In this document: positions 1 through 8,116 of the stretch, in pieces
Position numbering within the stretch: the stretch's first letter is position 1
How the letters are laid out: the number at the start of each line of letters is the position of its first letter
NCBI RefSeq assembly: GCF_016734815.1
Contig: NZ_JAERQF010000014.1
Location: forward strand, 50,491 to 114,490
Length of the DNA stretch: 64,000 nt
Direction: 5' to 3'
Origin: Hymenobacter rubidus
GTDB taxonomy: Bacteria > Bacteroidota > Bacteroidia > Cytophagales > Hymenobacteraceae
Notes under the pieces: model-generated
Databases searched by the model: none
What the model was told of the DNA's origin: nothing
What the model saw: the letters and a program-made list of their open reading frames with translations, nothing else
Program-made: the position numbers and the translations under genes

Positions 1-331
1 GCGAAATCATCGAGGCCTGCGCGGCGTAGATTTCCCGCACCCGGCGGTAGTTGCGCACCCCCGCGCTTATCTGTAGCAAACTGCTGTACCACTGCGCGTG
101 CAGGGCCTGCGTCTGGTCCACGATGCCCTTAATCTTGCCGCTTACCACCTGCATATCGCCGGCCAGGGCCTTGCCCCGGCCCAGCAGCGTGGTCGATACG
201 CCCTGGTGCACAATCTGCTTGCGCGAGCTGGATTCAGCGATGGGAGCGGAAATAACGGCCGGAGCTTGGGCAAAGCCCTGCTGTGCGCTCAGCCCCAGGC
301 CAAGCAGCAACATGGTGGTGAATGCTTTCAT
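1..331 (-). CDS. TraI-like conjugation protein (DUF4141 family), partial, second tandem copy
   Basis: The reading frame runs off the left edge, so only the first ~110 residues are present. It starts with ATG at 331 and a Sec signal peptide (MKAFTTMLLLGLGLSAQQGF, then AQ). The mature part matches the neighbouring gene at 346-993: QWYSSLLQISAGVRNYRRVR here against AWYDGLLKVSSAVRDYRRVR there. It is therefore a tandem paralogue of the TraI/DUF4141 family of Bacteroidota conjugation systems, a predicted periplasmic component of unknown exact role. It is the last visible gene of the minus-strand tra operon, 14 bp after the stop of its paralogue. Confidence 0.75.
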   Translation of the reverse strand, partial: MKAFTTMLLLGLGLSAQQGFAQAPAVISAPIAESSSRKQIVHQGVSTTLLGRGKALAGDMQVVSGKIKGIVDQTQALHAQWYSSLLQISAGVRNYRRVREIYAAQASMIS

Positions 332-345
332 CGGGAGAGGAAGGG

Positions 346-993
346 TTAGTGCGCGCCCATGAGGCTGAGCAGCGCCTGGTGGTCCTGTTCGACCTGCTGG
401 GCGGTCTTGAGTACCATCATGTTGCGCCGGGTGAAGTAGTTGACTAGGCCCAGCTGGTCAGTGATTTTGGCGTCCAGCGTGTCGATGAATTCCATTCGTT
501 CCGCGTCGGTCATCTTGAGCATGGACGGGCTGGTAATGGTGGCTAGGTCGGACACCGTGTTGGCTCCTTCGGCCAGCATCTTCGTGTAGATGGATACCAT
601 CTCCGTCAACTGGGCCGGCGTGATATAGCGCGAGGTGCGCAACACATTGATGGCCGAGGAGTAGGTCGAGATAATCTGGGTTTGCTTGGCGTAAATGGCC
701 CGCACCCGGCGGTAGTCGCGCACTGCGCTGCTCACTTTCAGCAGCCCGTCGTACCAGGCCTTGTGCTGCTCCATGTTCTTGAGCGAATAGGTCTTGGTTA
801 ACTCCTGCTCTTTCACGCCCAGGGCTACCAGCTTGTTGGCCGCCGCTTCCAGCCCCTTCATGGTGTTCTGCAGGCCGGTTTGTACGCCGCTTTGCACTTC
901 CAGCACCGGGGCCGTTACTACCAGCTGGGCTGACGCTTTCGAGGCGCTGAAGCCCAGCAGCGCCAGGCTGAGGATGCCAATCTTCGTTTTCAT
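346..993 (-). CDS. traI: TraI-like conjugal transfer protein (DUF4141 family)
   Basis: 215 residues with a cleavable signal peptide (MKTKIGILSLALLGFSASKA, cut near SAQ), so exported to the periplasm. The body is a helical, charge-rich domain. The C-terminal segment KMTDAERMEFID followed by GLVNYFTRRNMMV resembles the SMTDKERMD...NLVSYYTQKN stretch that I recall from Bacteroides CTnDOT TraI, which fits the length and the position downstream of traG. In the family the protein is needed for mating-pair formation, but its mechanism is not known. It lies 30 bp downstream of the lipoprotein gene and 14 bp upstream of a second copy. The call is good at family level. Confidence 0.8.
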   Translation of the reverse strand: MKTKIGILSLALLGFSASKASAQLVVTAPVLEVQSGVQTGLQNTMKGLEAAANKLVALGVKEQELTKTYSLKNMEQHKAWYDGLLKVSSAVRDYRRVRAIYAKQTQIISTYSSAINVLRTSRYITPAQLTEMVSIYTKMLAEGANTVSDLATITSPSMLKMTDAERMEFIDTLDAKITDQLGLVNYFTRRNMMVLKTAQQVEQDHQALLSLMGAH

Positions 994-1023
994 AGGGAAG
1001 GCAAGTGGTTGAAGGAGGTGACG

Positions 1024-1587
1024 CTACAATGTCCGCGTGTAGGGGTGTTCCAAATACATCATGTGCCGTTCGGCCGCGAAGCGCACCCGACCGATGCTAG
1101 AATCCACGCTCTGCAGCGTCGGCAGGGCCTGGGTGGCCGTCACGTTGGGCTCCTGGATGAGCGGCAGCAGCATTTTCATGGCTTCTTCGCACTGCGGCGT
1201 AAAGCCGTTCCAAGTGGCCACATCTTCGGGCTTCACGCGCTTCATGCCCCGCGAGCGGACTACTGTGCGCAGCACGTAGCGGTAGCGCTTCCAGATGTTG
1301 GCCACCACGGGGTGCTCCTTCACCGCACCGTTCAGGTCGCTGGCCTCCCAGGTATTCACGGCCTGCGCGAAAGCCCGGGCGGCGGTGATGTCAGCTTTTT
1401 CGGCTTTGGGAGCCGACGCTAGGCTATCGGCAAACGCCACGGCGGCCACGGCCACGGGGGAGGTGGAAACGGTTAGAGGAGCTGTTTCGACGGCTCTATT
1501 GTCCATCGCCGTCGTAGCCTTGTCGGAGCCGCAGCCAATTAGCAAAGTGGCCAAGCCTAGTATTGGAAGCGTGATTTTCGTTTTCAT
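1024..1587 (-). CDS. Lipoprotein of the tra operon, function unknown
   Basis: 187 residues. The start is ATG at 1587, with a typical lipoprotein signal: a positive N-terminus (MKTKITLPILGLATLL) and lipobox LIGC with the lipidated Cys at residue 19. A low-complexity Ala/Thr/Val-rich stretch (about 20-60) is followed by a helical domain containing KRYRYVLRTVVRSRG. I do not recognise the family. It is placed between traG and the traI pair with a 30-bp gap on each side, in the same operon, so a role as an envelope-anchored part of the mating channel is inferred from context. A lipoprotein in a VirB system could be compared with VirB7, but no sequence similarity supports that. Confidence 0.7.
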   Translation of the reverse strand: MKTKITLPILGLATLLIGCGSDKATTAMDNRAVETAPLTVSTSPVAVAAVAFADSLASAPKAEKADITAARAFAQAVNTWEASDLNGAVKEHPVVANIWKRYRYVLRTVVRSRGMKRVKPEDVATWNGFTPQCEEAMKMLLPLIQEPNVTATQALPTLQSVDSSIGRVRFAAERHMMYLEHPYTRTL

Positions 1588-1617
1588 GATTTTTCCCTTT
1601 GGTTGAAATCAGCCGCC

Positions 1618-4104
1618 CTACCCTTCGCGCAGCTCGTTGGCGAAAAGCTTAATAGCCGTGGGCATATCGCCGGTCTGCTTGAACTTTTCAAACAGCCGCA
1701 CTTTCTCGGTTTCCTCGGTGGTGTAGGTCACGTATTCTTCCTTCGATACCTCGATGGCGTACACTTTGGACACGACCCCGCCCAGGCTGATGAATACCTC
1801 CGTGTAGCGGCCCCGCGTGGCCCTGTTGTCGCGGTTGATGCTCAGCACCAGGTCCTTTTCCTTAGGCGTGAGCGAGAGCAGCGCCTGAATCTCATCGAAG
1901 CGGTTGATGAACTTGCGCTGGTCCAGCAGAATCTTGCAGTCCGAGTTGTTGATGATGGCGTCCTTGACAATCTCGTTGCCGATGATGTCATCGATTTCTT
2001 GCGTCACCACGATGGCCTCGCCGAAGAATTTGCGCACCGTCTTAAAGAGATACTTGATGTAGGCGGCCATGCCGGGCGTGGTCAGCGCCTTCCAGGCCTC
2101 CTCAATCAGAATCATCTTTCGTACACCCTTGAGCTTGCGCATCTTGGAGATGAAGGTTTCCATGATGATGAGCGTGACCACCGGAAACAGAATAGGATGG
2201 TCCTTGATGTTATCCAGCTCGAACACGATGAAGGGGGCCTGCACCAGGTCCAGCTCCTTTTCCGAGTTCAGCAGGTAGTCGTACTCGCCGCCCCGGTAGT
2301 AGGGCTTGAGCACGTAGATGAAATTGTCGATGTCGAAATCCTTCTCCCGGACCTTTTCCTCCTCCAGAATCTTGCGATAAGGTCCTTTAACAAACTCGTA
2401 GAACGTGTTGAAGCTTGGCTTGATAAGCTCATTTGCTTCCAGCATCACGTAATACAGGCTCACGGCCGTGGAGAGCGACACGTACTCGGACTGGCTTACG
2501 CTTTCGTCATCCTTTTTCCAGAGTGCCTGCAGCAGCGTTTTGATGGATTCCTTCTTCTCTACGTCCAGCTTGCCCGAAATCAGGAAGGGGTTGAAGGCAA
2601 TCGGGTCGTCTTCCTCGTAGGTGAAGTACACCCCGCCCACCAGCTCACACAGGCCCTTGTAGGAGTTGCCGGTATCGACCAGTAGCACGTGGGCGCCCTG
2701 CTCGTAGTACTGGCGCACCATATGGTTGGTGAAAAACGACTTGCCCGAGCCCGAGGGCCCCAGCACGAACTTGTTGCGGTTGAAGATGATTTGCTTCTTC
2801 ATCGGCTCATCCGAAATGTCGACCAGCACGGGCTTGCCCGTGAGGCGGTCGGAGAGCTTGATGCCCTTGGTGGCCCCGGTGCTGCGGTAGTTGGTTTCCG
2901 AGGCCCAGAAGCAGACGGCCTGCTCGATGAAGGTGTAGAAGGTTTCCTCGCTGGGAAAGTCACCGGCGTTGCCCGGAATGCCGCCCCAGTAGAGCGCAGC
3001 AATGTCCACCGTATTCTGCCGCGGCTTGCAGTTCATGGCGTTGAAGGCGGCGTTGACCAGCTTGCGCACTTCGGTCAGCTCTTCCTCGTGGCGGCCCCAG
3101 GTGAGCACGTTGCAGTGCACCCGCACCGGCCGGCGCTTATGGGCAATCAACTCATTCAGAAAGGCATTGTAGTACTCGAAGTTGATGGCGTTCTGCCGCG
3201 AGTAGAGCGAGAGCGAGTTGAGCCGGTCCTTCTTCTGCTCAAAGGTTTTCACCGTTTTGGTAGTGTTATCCAGAAACACGTACTGGTTCAGGATGTGATT
3301 CGCGCCCAGCAGCAGCCCCAGTGGCGCGGCAAACGAAATGGGGAAGTCCGAGTACTCGGTGCTGTATTGCTCGTAGCGAATGTCGGTTTCCACCGAGGTG
3401 GGTAAGTCATCGAGGTTGGCCACCGAGAACATCTGGCAGAACTCCGCCCCCACTTTCAACCCATCGGTCAGGTCAAGGTCGACCTGCAGGGCCTGGTCCG
3501 ACAGGTCCAGCGCCAGGTATTTTTCCAGCAGCCCGGCCTTTTCGGCCGTGCCGGCTAGCTCATCCGAGGTAAGCCGGTGCGAGCGGATGTAGGGCGCGTT
3601 GGTCGGCCCCACCCCTTCCAGGGTCCGCACGAACTGGCCCACGTTGTCGAAAAAGCTCTCCAATACCTTGGTGTCGAGCATGTCCTTGGGCACGATGTTG
3701 CGCCGGGCCAGCAGCCCCGAGGTGCTGCCCCAGTTGGGTCGCTCCGACGAGGTTTTGGTGATATAGAGGTAGCAGAAGTGGTTTAGGAAGGGCCGCTCGT
3801 TGAAGTGGCGCTCGTAGGCCGAGGAGAGCAGCGTGCGCTCGGCCTCGAAGCCGGGTGCGTACTTATCCTCCACGTACCAGTCCTGCTTGTGCACCACGCA
3901 GTGGTCGGGCAGCAGGCGCACGGCCTTCACGAAGGCGGCCTGCAGCTGGGCGTAGTCTTCCCGCGAGAGGGTGAAGATTTCGGGCAAATCCAGCCGAAAC
4001 GCCACCGTTACGTCCGCATTCTTCGAGATGAGGCAATCCTTCTCCACCTTGTAGATGGGCTGCTTGGATTCGAGGGATACGGAGGGCAGAACCTTATTGC
4101 TCAT
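1618..4104 (-). CDS. traG: TraG, VirB4-like conjugation ATPase
   Basis: 828 residues, the usual length for Bacteroidota TraG. This is the cytoplasmic/inner-membrane ATPase that powers assembly of the type IV secretion channel. The N-terminal half is the TraG/VirB4 N-domain. The C-terminal half is a RecA-like ATPase with Walker A GPSGSGKSF (Lys near residue 455) and Walker B MILIEEAW (near 665), followed by VVTQEIDDI typical of this family. The start is ATG at 4104, 28 bp downstream of the DUF4133 gene. The gene order TraE-TraF-TraG matches Bacteroides conjugative elements. No key residue is missing. The ORF on the opposite strand at 1603-2685 is a GC-rich shadow. Confidence 0.95.
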   Translation of the reverse strand: MSNKVLPSVSLESKQPIYKVEKDCLISKNADVTVAFRLDLPEIFTLSREDYAQLQAAFVKAVRLLPDHCVVHKQDWYVEDKYAPGFEAERTLLSSAYERHFNERPFLNHFCYLYITKTSSERPNWGSTSGLLARRNIVPKDMLDTKVLESFFDNVGQFVRTLEGVGPTNAPYIRSHRLTSDELAGTAEKAGLLEKYLALDLSDQALQVDLDLTDGLKVGAEFCQMFSVANLDDLPTSVETDIRYEQYSTEYSDFPISFAAPLGLLLGANHILNQYVFLDNTTKTVKTFEQKKDRLNSLSLYSRQNAINFEYYNAFLNELIAHKRRPVRVHCNVLTWGRHEEELTEVRKLVNAAFNAMNCKPRQNTVDIAALYWGGIPGNAGDFPSEETFYTFIEQAVCFWASETNYRSTGATKGIKLSDRLTGKPVLVDISDEPMKKQIIFNRNKFVLGPSGSGKSFFTNHMVRQYYEQGAHVLLVDTGNSYKGLCELVGGVYFTYEEDDPIAFNPFLISGKLDVEKKESIKTLLQALWKKDDESVSQSEYVSLSTAVSLYYVMLEANELIKPSFNTFYEFVKGPYRKILEEEKVREKDFDIDNFIYVLKPYYRGGEYDYLLNSEKELDLVQAPFIVFELDNIKDHPILFPVVTLIIMETFISKMRKLKGVRKMILIEEAWKALTTPGMAAYIKYLFKTVRKFFGEAIVVTQEIDDIIGNEIVKDAIINNSDCKILLDQRKFINRFDEIQALLSLTPKEKDLVLSINRDNRATRGRYTEVFISLGGVVSKVYAIEVSKEEYVTYTTEETEKVRLFEKFKQTGDMPTAIKLFANELREG

Positions 4105-4132
4105 AAGCTGAAGAATGCACCCAAACCAGCCG

Positions 4133-4465
4133 CTAGGCGCGGCCGGTCGGGTCCTCGTTGAGGCGTTGGAATAAGCGGCTGTGCCGGTTGGTGATGTATT
4201 TGGGCGACGAGCGGCGGGCGGCGGCCTTCATCAGCCCGTGCTCGCCAAAGCGGCGGTTCAGTGCGAAGACGCCGGCCCACATACCGCCCCCGGCCAAGAA
4301 GGTGACCAGCACGGTGAACACCAGCGGCAGGCCCAGCAGGTAGCAGGTCACGAACAGGGCAAACACCAGCCCGATACCGGCGGCCAGAAAGTAGATGTTG
4401 CTGCCCACCAGCCCCTTGAATTCGACGGGCTTGTTGATGCCGCGATTGAGGTCGTAGATGGGCAT
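4133..4465 (-). CDS. traF: TraF, DUF4133 inner-membrane conjugation protein
   Basis: 110 residues beginning MPIYDLNRGINKPVEFKGL, which is the typical DUF4133 opening. Two adjacent hydrophobic helices (about 24-45 and 50-70: IYFLAAGIGLVFALFVTC and LVFTVLVTFLAGGGMWAG) make it an inner-membrane protein. It is comparable in size and position to VirB3 of other type IV systems (inference). The C-terminus is basic and probably cytoplasmic. It sits directly between the traE and traG homologues with gaps of 10 and 28 bp, so co-translation in one operon is expected. Confidence 0.9.
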   Translation of the reverse strand: MPIYDLNRGINKPVEFKGLVGSNIYFLAAGIGLVFALFVTCYLLGLPLVFTVLVTFLAGGGMWAGVFALNRRFGEHGLMKAAARRSSPKYITNRHSRLFQRLNEDPTGRA

Positions 4466-4475
4466 GGGCGACGGC

Positions 4476-4793
4476 TTAGAGGAAGAACGAGCGCACCACC
4501 GTGGCCACGATGACCAGGAAAATCATCGAGCCGAACCACGAGACGGCCGTTTTCTGGGTGTCCTGGTCGCCGGCGTTCCACTTGCCATACACCTTGATGG
4601 CCCCCACCAGGCCCAGCACCGCGCCAATGGCGTACATGAGCTTGGTCAGCGGGTCGAAGTAGCTGGTAACCTGGGTGGTGGCGTCCTGAATGCCGGCCGT
4701 GCCGTTGCCGCCCCCGGTCTGGGCGTAAAGCAATTGCGAGCTGAATAGCAGGACCACGAGGGCCAGCGAGGTAACTAAAGGTTTCTTAGTCAT
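4476..4793 (-). CDS. traE: TraE, DUF4134 pilin-like conjugation protein
   Basis: 105 residues from the ATG at 4793 (MTKKPLVTSLALVVLLFSSQ). An upstream in-frame start at 4820 would spoil the signal peptide. The signal peptide ends near LYAQ. The mature part has a short region TAGIQDATTQVTSYFDPLTK, then two hydrophobic helices (MYAIGAVLGLVGAIKVY and MIFLVIVATVVRSFFL). This signal-plus-two-helices layout is that of DUF4134/TraE and resembles VirB2-type pilins, so it is the likely major pilus or channel subunit. It lies 10 bp upstream of traF. Confidence 0.88.
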   Translation of the reverse strand: MTKKPLVTSLALVVLLFSSQLLYAQTGGGNGTAGIQDATTQVTSYFDPLTKLMYAIGAVLGLVGAIKVYGKWNAGDQDTQKTAVSWFGSMIFLVIVATVVRSFFL

Positions 4794-4844
4794 GGCAAGG
4801 GAAAAGGAGGCGGGAATCAATGATTAGGAAGAAAGAAGACCGGG

Positions 4845-5672
4845 CTACTCATCGTCGGGGCCGAAGAGGTCATCCAGCTCGGCGTTGTTAATGGCCATCT
4901 GCTGGGCCATTTGCTCGGCTAGGGTGGTGCCGGCCAGCTCGACCGGCGGCGCGGGCTGCTGGCCGGCTTGCAGCAGGGTCAGGTATTCGGCAACCGAAGC
5001 GGCGGCCACCAGCCGGGGCGGGTCCACGGGGGCTATGTCCAGCCGCGAGGCCACCGGCTCTTCGAACGTGGCCAGCGGCTCGTAGCCATCCGCTACCAGG
5101 GGCAACTGCACAGTTTCGGGCTCCAGCACCCCGCCAGCCGTCGTATCCGCCGCCACAGACTCCGGGGGCAGGTTATGGGCCTCGCGCCGGACCAGCGCAG
5201 CCAGGTGCTCATCGGCCTGGTCAGCCTCTTCAGTGCGGTTTTCATCCTGCGCCTGCGCCTCGTCGCCCGCGGCGGCCGTGGCTTCCATTGGGGCCGTATC
5301 GCTGGTGCTTTCGTCGTGGCCAGTGGCGGTGCCGGTCGAATCGGGCAGTGCTCCGCTGACCAGCGGCTCGGCGGCGGCCGGCAGGTTCTGGTCCGCGCCG
5401 GCTTCGGGACGTTCCGCGTCATCGGCTTCTTCGCGGGCTTCGGTGGCCGCTGGCATAGCCTTCACGAAGGCCGAGGTGGGGCGCACCAGCGAAGGGGGGG
5501 CTACCGTACTGCCGCCCACGCCGGCGAGCTGGGCACCAGCCATCTTTTTGCCCGGCGTCAGCAGGGCCGTGAGCTCTACCCGGTAGTAGAGCAGGCCCAC
5601 CACCAGGTAGTAGAGAAGAACCACAACCAGGACGAAAAGGCCAAACTGGCCCCAGGAATAGGCGCTGAGCAT
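4845..5672 (-). CDS. Single-pass membrane protein opening the tra operon, unknown family
   Basis: 275 residues from ATG 5672; a GTG at 5693 is in frame but would add an unneeded N-terminus. One hydrophobic helix near the N-terminus (FGLFVLVVVLLYYLVVGLLY) is followed by a long Ala/Glu/Pro-rich, low-complexity region (about 60-220), then a short conserved-looking acidic tail (EQMAQQMAINNAELDDLF). The topology suggests a membrane anchor with a long disordered domain. I do not recognise it. It is the first gene of the tra operon, directly downstream of the shared four-block promoter element, so it should be among the first transfer proteins made. Confidence 0.65.
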   Translation of the reverse strand: MLSAYSWGQFGLFVLVVVLLYYLVVGLLYYRVELTALLTPGKKMAGAQLAGVGGSTVAPPSLVRPTSAFVKAMPAATEAREEADDAERPEAGADQNLPAAAEPLVSGALPDSTGTATGHDESTSDTAPMEATAAAGDEAQAQDENRTEEADQADEHLAALVRREAHNLPPESVAADTTAGGVLEPETVQLPLVADGYEPLATFEEPVASRLDIAPVDPPRLVAAASVAEYLTLLQAGQQPAPPVELAGTTLAEQMAQQMAINNAELDDLFGPDDE

Positions 5673-5744
5673 CGCGGGGAAATAGCGTGGCACCCCAGGC
5701 CGACCGGCCCGGGCGTAAACTTGCCAAACCGTGATTTGACGCTA

Positions 5745-5830
5745 CAAACCTATCCGGGCTATAAACCGCTTGGGTAGAAAGTTGACGAATGGTTGGAATT
5801 CGGTGGTGAGGTGCAGCCCCGACACACGAA
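5745..5830 (-). promoter_or_regulatory. Four-block transfer promoter element, copy A (tra operon)
   Basis: Read on the minus strand: TTCGTGTG at 5830-5823, GCACCTCAC at 5814-5806, TCGTCAA at 5788-5782 and the -7-like box TAGGTTTG at 5752-5745. Offsets from the first block are 0, 16, 42 and 78 bp, the same as in copy C and, within 1 bp, copy B. The last block fits the Bacteroidota -7 consensus TAnnTTTG, but no TTG stands 19 bp upstream of it, so activator dependence is likely. The first tra gene starts about 70 bp downstream. Confidence 0.7.
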
Positions 5831-6132
5831 CGGCACCGCATTCAAGCCTGAATTCTAGAGAAAAGAAGCTTGGCTGTTGCAGAACTTGCTGGACGGAGCA
5901 CTAAGCGGGTAGGCGGGCTGTCAAAAGCACGTAAATGGCCCATTTGCCATTCTTTCCAGTTCGATTCGGCTTATCAACCCCTTGTTTCCAGATGCCACAC
6001 CGAGTTGTGCAACCGCCACGAGCGACTGATTAGCGGGGCGCAGAGTGATGACTTGCCCGGCTGCGCTCGCCATTCGTTTTTAACTCGGCGGGAGTATTTC
6101 CCGTTGAACGGAATTGGCTGTTGACCTTCCCT
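5831..6132. other. Intergenic region between the divergent tra operon and LytTR kinase gene
   Basis: No credible coding region. It contains the 12-mer TGCAACCGCCAC at 6008-6019, which also occurs at 11750-11761 beside the second LytTR system. No clear TTG-N19-TAnnTTTG promoter was found for the kinase gene by eye. Confidence 0.5.
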
Positions 6133-7185
6133 ATGCTCCTACTTTTCCGCATCTCCTGGCTGCGCATGGCGGCCGCGTGGGGGGCGTTTGCCTTCTTTAT
6201 GATGCTGGTGGCGTACGGGCAGGCCATTACGGGCACCGGGCCGTTGCAATGGCGCACGGTACTGCTGGGGCCGCTGCTGTACGGGCTGATTGGGACCCTG
6301 CTCACACCGGTGGTGTTTGTGCTGGCAGCGCGCTTCGACCTCACGGCCGGCCGCGCCCGCTGGCTGCCCTACCTGCTGGTGCACGCGGCCGCCAGCGTGG
6401 CCCTCACGGTGGCCTACCGGGCCTTGTTCATGGCCACACTCTACCTGGTAGGCGGCTCGAATGCGCCCGTTTCATGGGTCACGATTCTGGCGGGATTTAA
6501 TTTCTGGATTCCGCTCTACTGGATGGTGCTGTTCGTGGCCTACGCCCTCGACTACCACGACAAGTGGCAGCGCCGCAACCTCGACGCGGTGCGCCTGGAA
6601 ATGCAACTGGTGCAGGCCCAGCTGCACGCCCTTAAGCAGCAGCTCAACCCGCACTTTCTCTTCAACACCCTCAATGCCATTGCCACCCTCATCGGCGACG
6701 AGCCCGCCGCCGCCCAGCGCATGATGGCCAAGCTCGGCGAGTTTCTGCGCCTGGTGCTCGACCACTCCGATGCCCAGCAGGTGCCGCTGGCGCAGGAGCT
6801 GCACTTCGTGGAGCTGTACCTGGACATGGAGCAGGTGCGGTTTTCCGACCGGCTGGCCGTGACCTACGAGGTGGACCCGGCCGCGCTCCCAGCTCTGATT
6901 CCGCACCTGCTGCTGCAGCCCCTGGTGGAAAATGCCGTGCGCCACGGCCTGAGCGCGGGGGGCACCGGCCGCCTGCATATTGCCGCCGAGCGGCAGGGCC
7001 AGCAGCTGGTGGTGCAGGTGCGCGACTCCGGCCCCGGCCCTGAGCAGGCCGGCCCCCGGGGCGTGGGCCTCGAAAATACCGAGCAGCGCCTGCGCGCCCT
7101 CTACGACGACCAGTACGCGCTGCGCCTGCTGCCCGCGGCCGGGCAGGGCACCGTGGTGCGCATCGAACTACCCTTTCACCACTAA
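6133..7185 (+). CDS. LytS/YehU-type sensor histidine kinase
   Basis: 350 residues from ATG 6133; a TTG at 6121 is in frame but less likely. The N-terminal ~140 residues form four hydrophobic segments, so it is an integral inner-membrane sensor with little periplasmic sequence. The His_kinase domain carries LKQQLNPHFLFNTLNAI with phospho-acceptor His174. The HATPase domain follows with LLLQPLVENAVRHG and a glycine-rich RGVGLENT motif. This is the LytS-like class that pairs with LytTR regulators, and such a regulator is encoded 9 bp downstream. The signal sensed is unknown. Confidence 0.9.
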   Translation: MLLLFRISWLRMAAAWGAFAFFMMLVAYGQAITGTGPLQWRTVLLGPLLYGLIGTLLTPVVFVLAARFDLTAGRARWLPYLLVHAAASVALTVAYRALFMATLYLVGGSNAPVSWVTILAGFNFWIPLYWMVLFVAYALDYHDKWQRRNLDAVRLEMQLVQAQLHALKQQLNPHFLFNTLNAIATLIGDEPAAAQRMMAKLGEFLRLVLDHSDAQQVPLAQELHFVELYLDMEQVRFSDRLAVTYEVDPAALPALIPHLLLQPLVENAVRHGLSAGGTGRLHIAAERQGQQLVVQVRDSGPGPEQAGPRGVGLENTEQRLRALYDDQYALRLLPAAGQGTVVRIELPFHH

Positions 7186-7194
7186 TTTGTGGCA

Positions 7195-7962
7195 ATGGCC
7201 CCCATTCAAACCCTGATTGTGGACGATGAGCCGCTGGCCCGCCGGCGCATTGCCCAGCTGCTGGCCAGCCAGCCGGGCTTTGTCATCGCGGGCGAGTGCG
7301 GCACCGGGGCCGAGGCGGTGGCCGCGCTCTCGCACGGACCGGCCGTGGATTTGGTATTTCTGGACGTGCAGATGCCCGATTGCAACGGCCTGCAGGTGTT
7401 GCAGCAACTACCGGCCCGGCCGCGGCCGTTGGTGGTGTTCGTGACAGCCTACGACCGGTATACCTTGCAAGCCTTTGAGGCCCACGCCGTGGATTACCTG
7501 CTCAAGCCCCTGGACCCTGACCGTTTCGCGCGCTGCCTGCTCTACGTGCAGCAGCGGGTCGGGCAGGTGGCCGCGCCGGGCTGGGAGGCGGTGGTGCAGG
7601 CGCTGCCCGCCCCGCCGGTGCCGTATGCGTCGCAGCTGCTGGTGAAACAACCCGGACGTTTCTACTTCGTGCCCGTCGAGCAGGTGCTGTACCTCGAAGC
7701 CACCGGCAACTACGTCACGGTGCACGCGTCCGGTGAAACCCACCTGGTGCGCGCCACGCTCACCCAGCTGGCCAGCCAGCTCGACCCGGCCCGCTTCCTG
7801 CGCATCCACCGCTCGCTGATTGTGCACACCACCCACATCAAAGAGCTGCGGCCCTGGACGCACGGCGAGTACTTGCTCACGCTGCACGATGGCACGCACC
7901 TGACCTCTTCGCGCAGCTGCAACGAGGGCATTCAGCAGTTTCTGCGGCAATTTGTCTCTTAA
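7195..7962 (+). CDS. LytTR-type response regulator
   Basis: 255 residues from ATG 7195. An N-terminal receiver domain (LIVDDEPLARRRI, phospho-acceptor Asp57 in LVFLDVQMPD, Lys in YLLKPLDPDRF) is followed by a C-terminal LytTR DNA-binding domain (VLYLEATGNYVTVH, then FLRIHRSLIVH). It forms a two-gene operon with the upstream kinase, which should phosphorylate Asp57. LytTR regulators bind direct repeats and often regulate their own operon. The targets cannot be read from the window, although a shared 12-mer in two LytTR-flanking gaps is noted. Confidence 0.93.
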   Translation: MAPIQTLIVDDEPLARRRIAQLLASQPGFVIAGECGTGAEAVAALSHGPAVDLVFLDVQMPDCNGLQVLQQLPARPRPLVVFVTAYDRYTLQAFEAHAVDYLLKPLDPDRFARCLLYVQQRVGQVAAPGWEAVVQALPAPPVPYASQLLVKQPGRFYFVPVEQVLYLEATGNYVTVHASGETHLVRATLTQLASQLDPARFLRIHRSLIVHTTHIKELRPWTHGEYLLTLHDGTHLTSSRSCNEGIQQFLRQFVS

Positions 7963-8116
7963 GTACAGCTATTGGCTGGGTCAACTGCTTAAGGAATATT
8001 GCCACTCGTCCCGCTAAAAGGCCACTTCGTCACGGTGGATAAACACTGCTTACTTATCGGCCGTATGAGCGGGTGTCGGGCCGCATTCGTGGCGCAGCCA
8101 TGTTTTGCCAGCTTAT

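Noticed and set aside
5900..6110. Short frames between the tra operon and the LytTR kinase
   Set aside because: Frames of 30-80 codons lack motif, hydrophobic pattern or promoter; likely chance.
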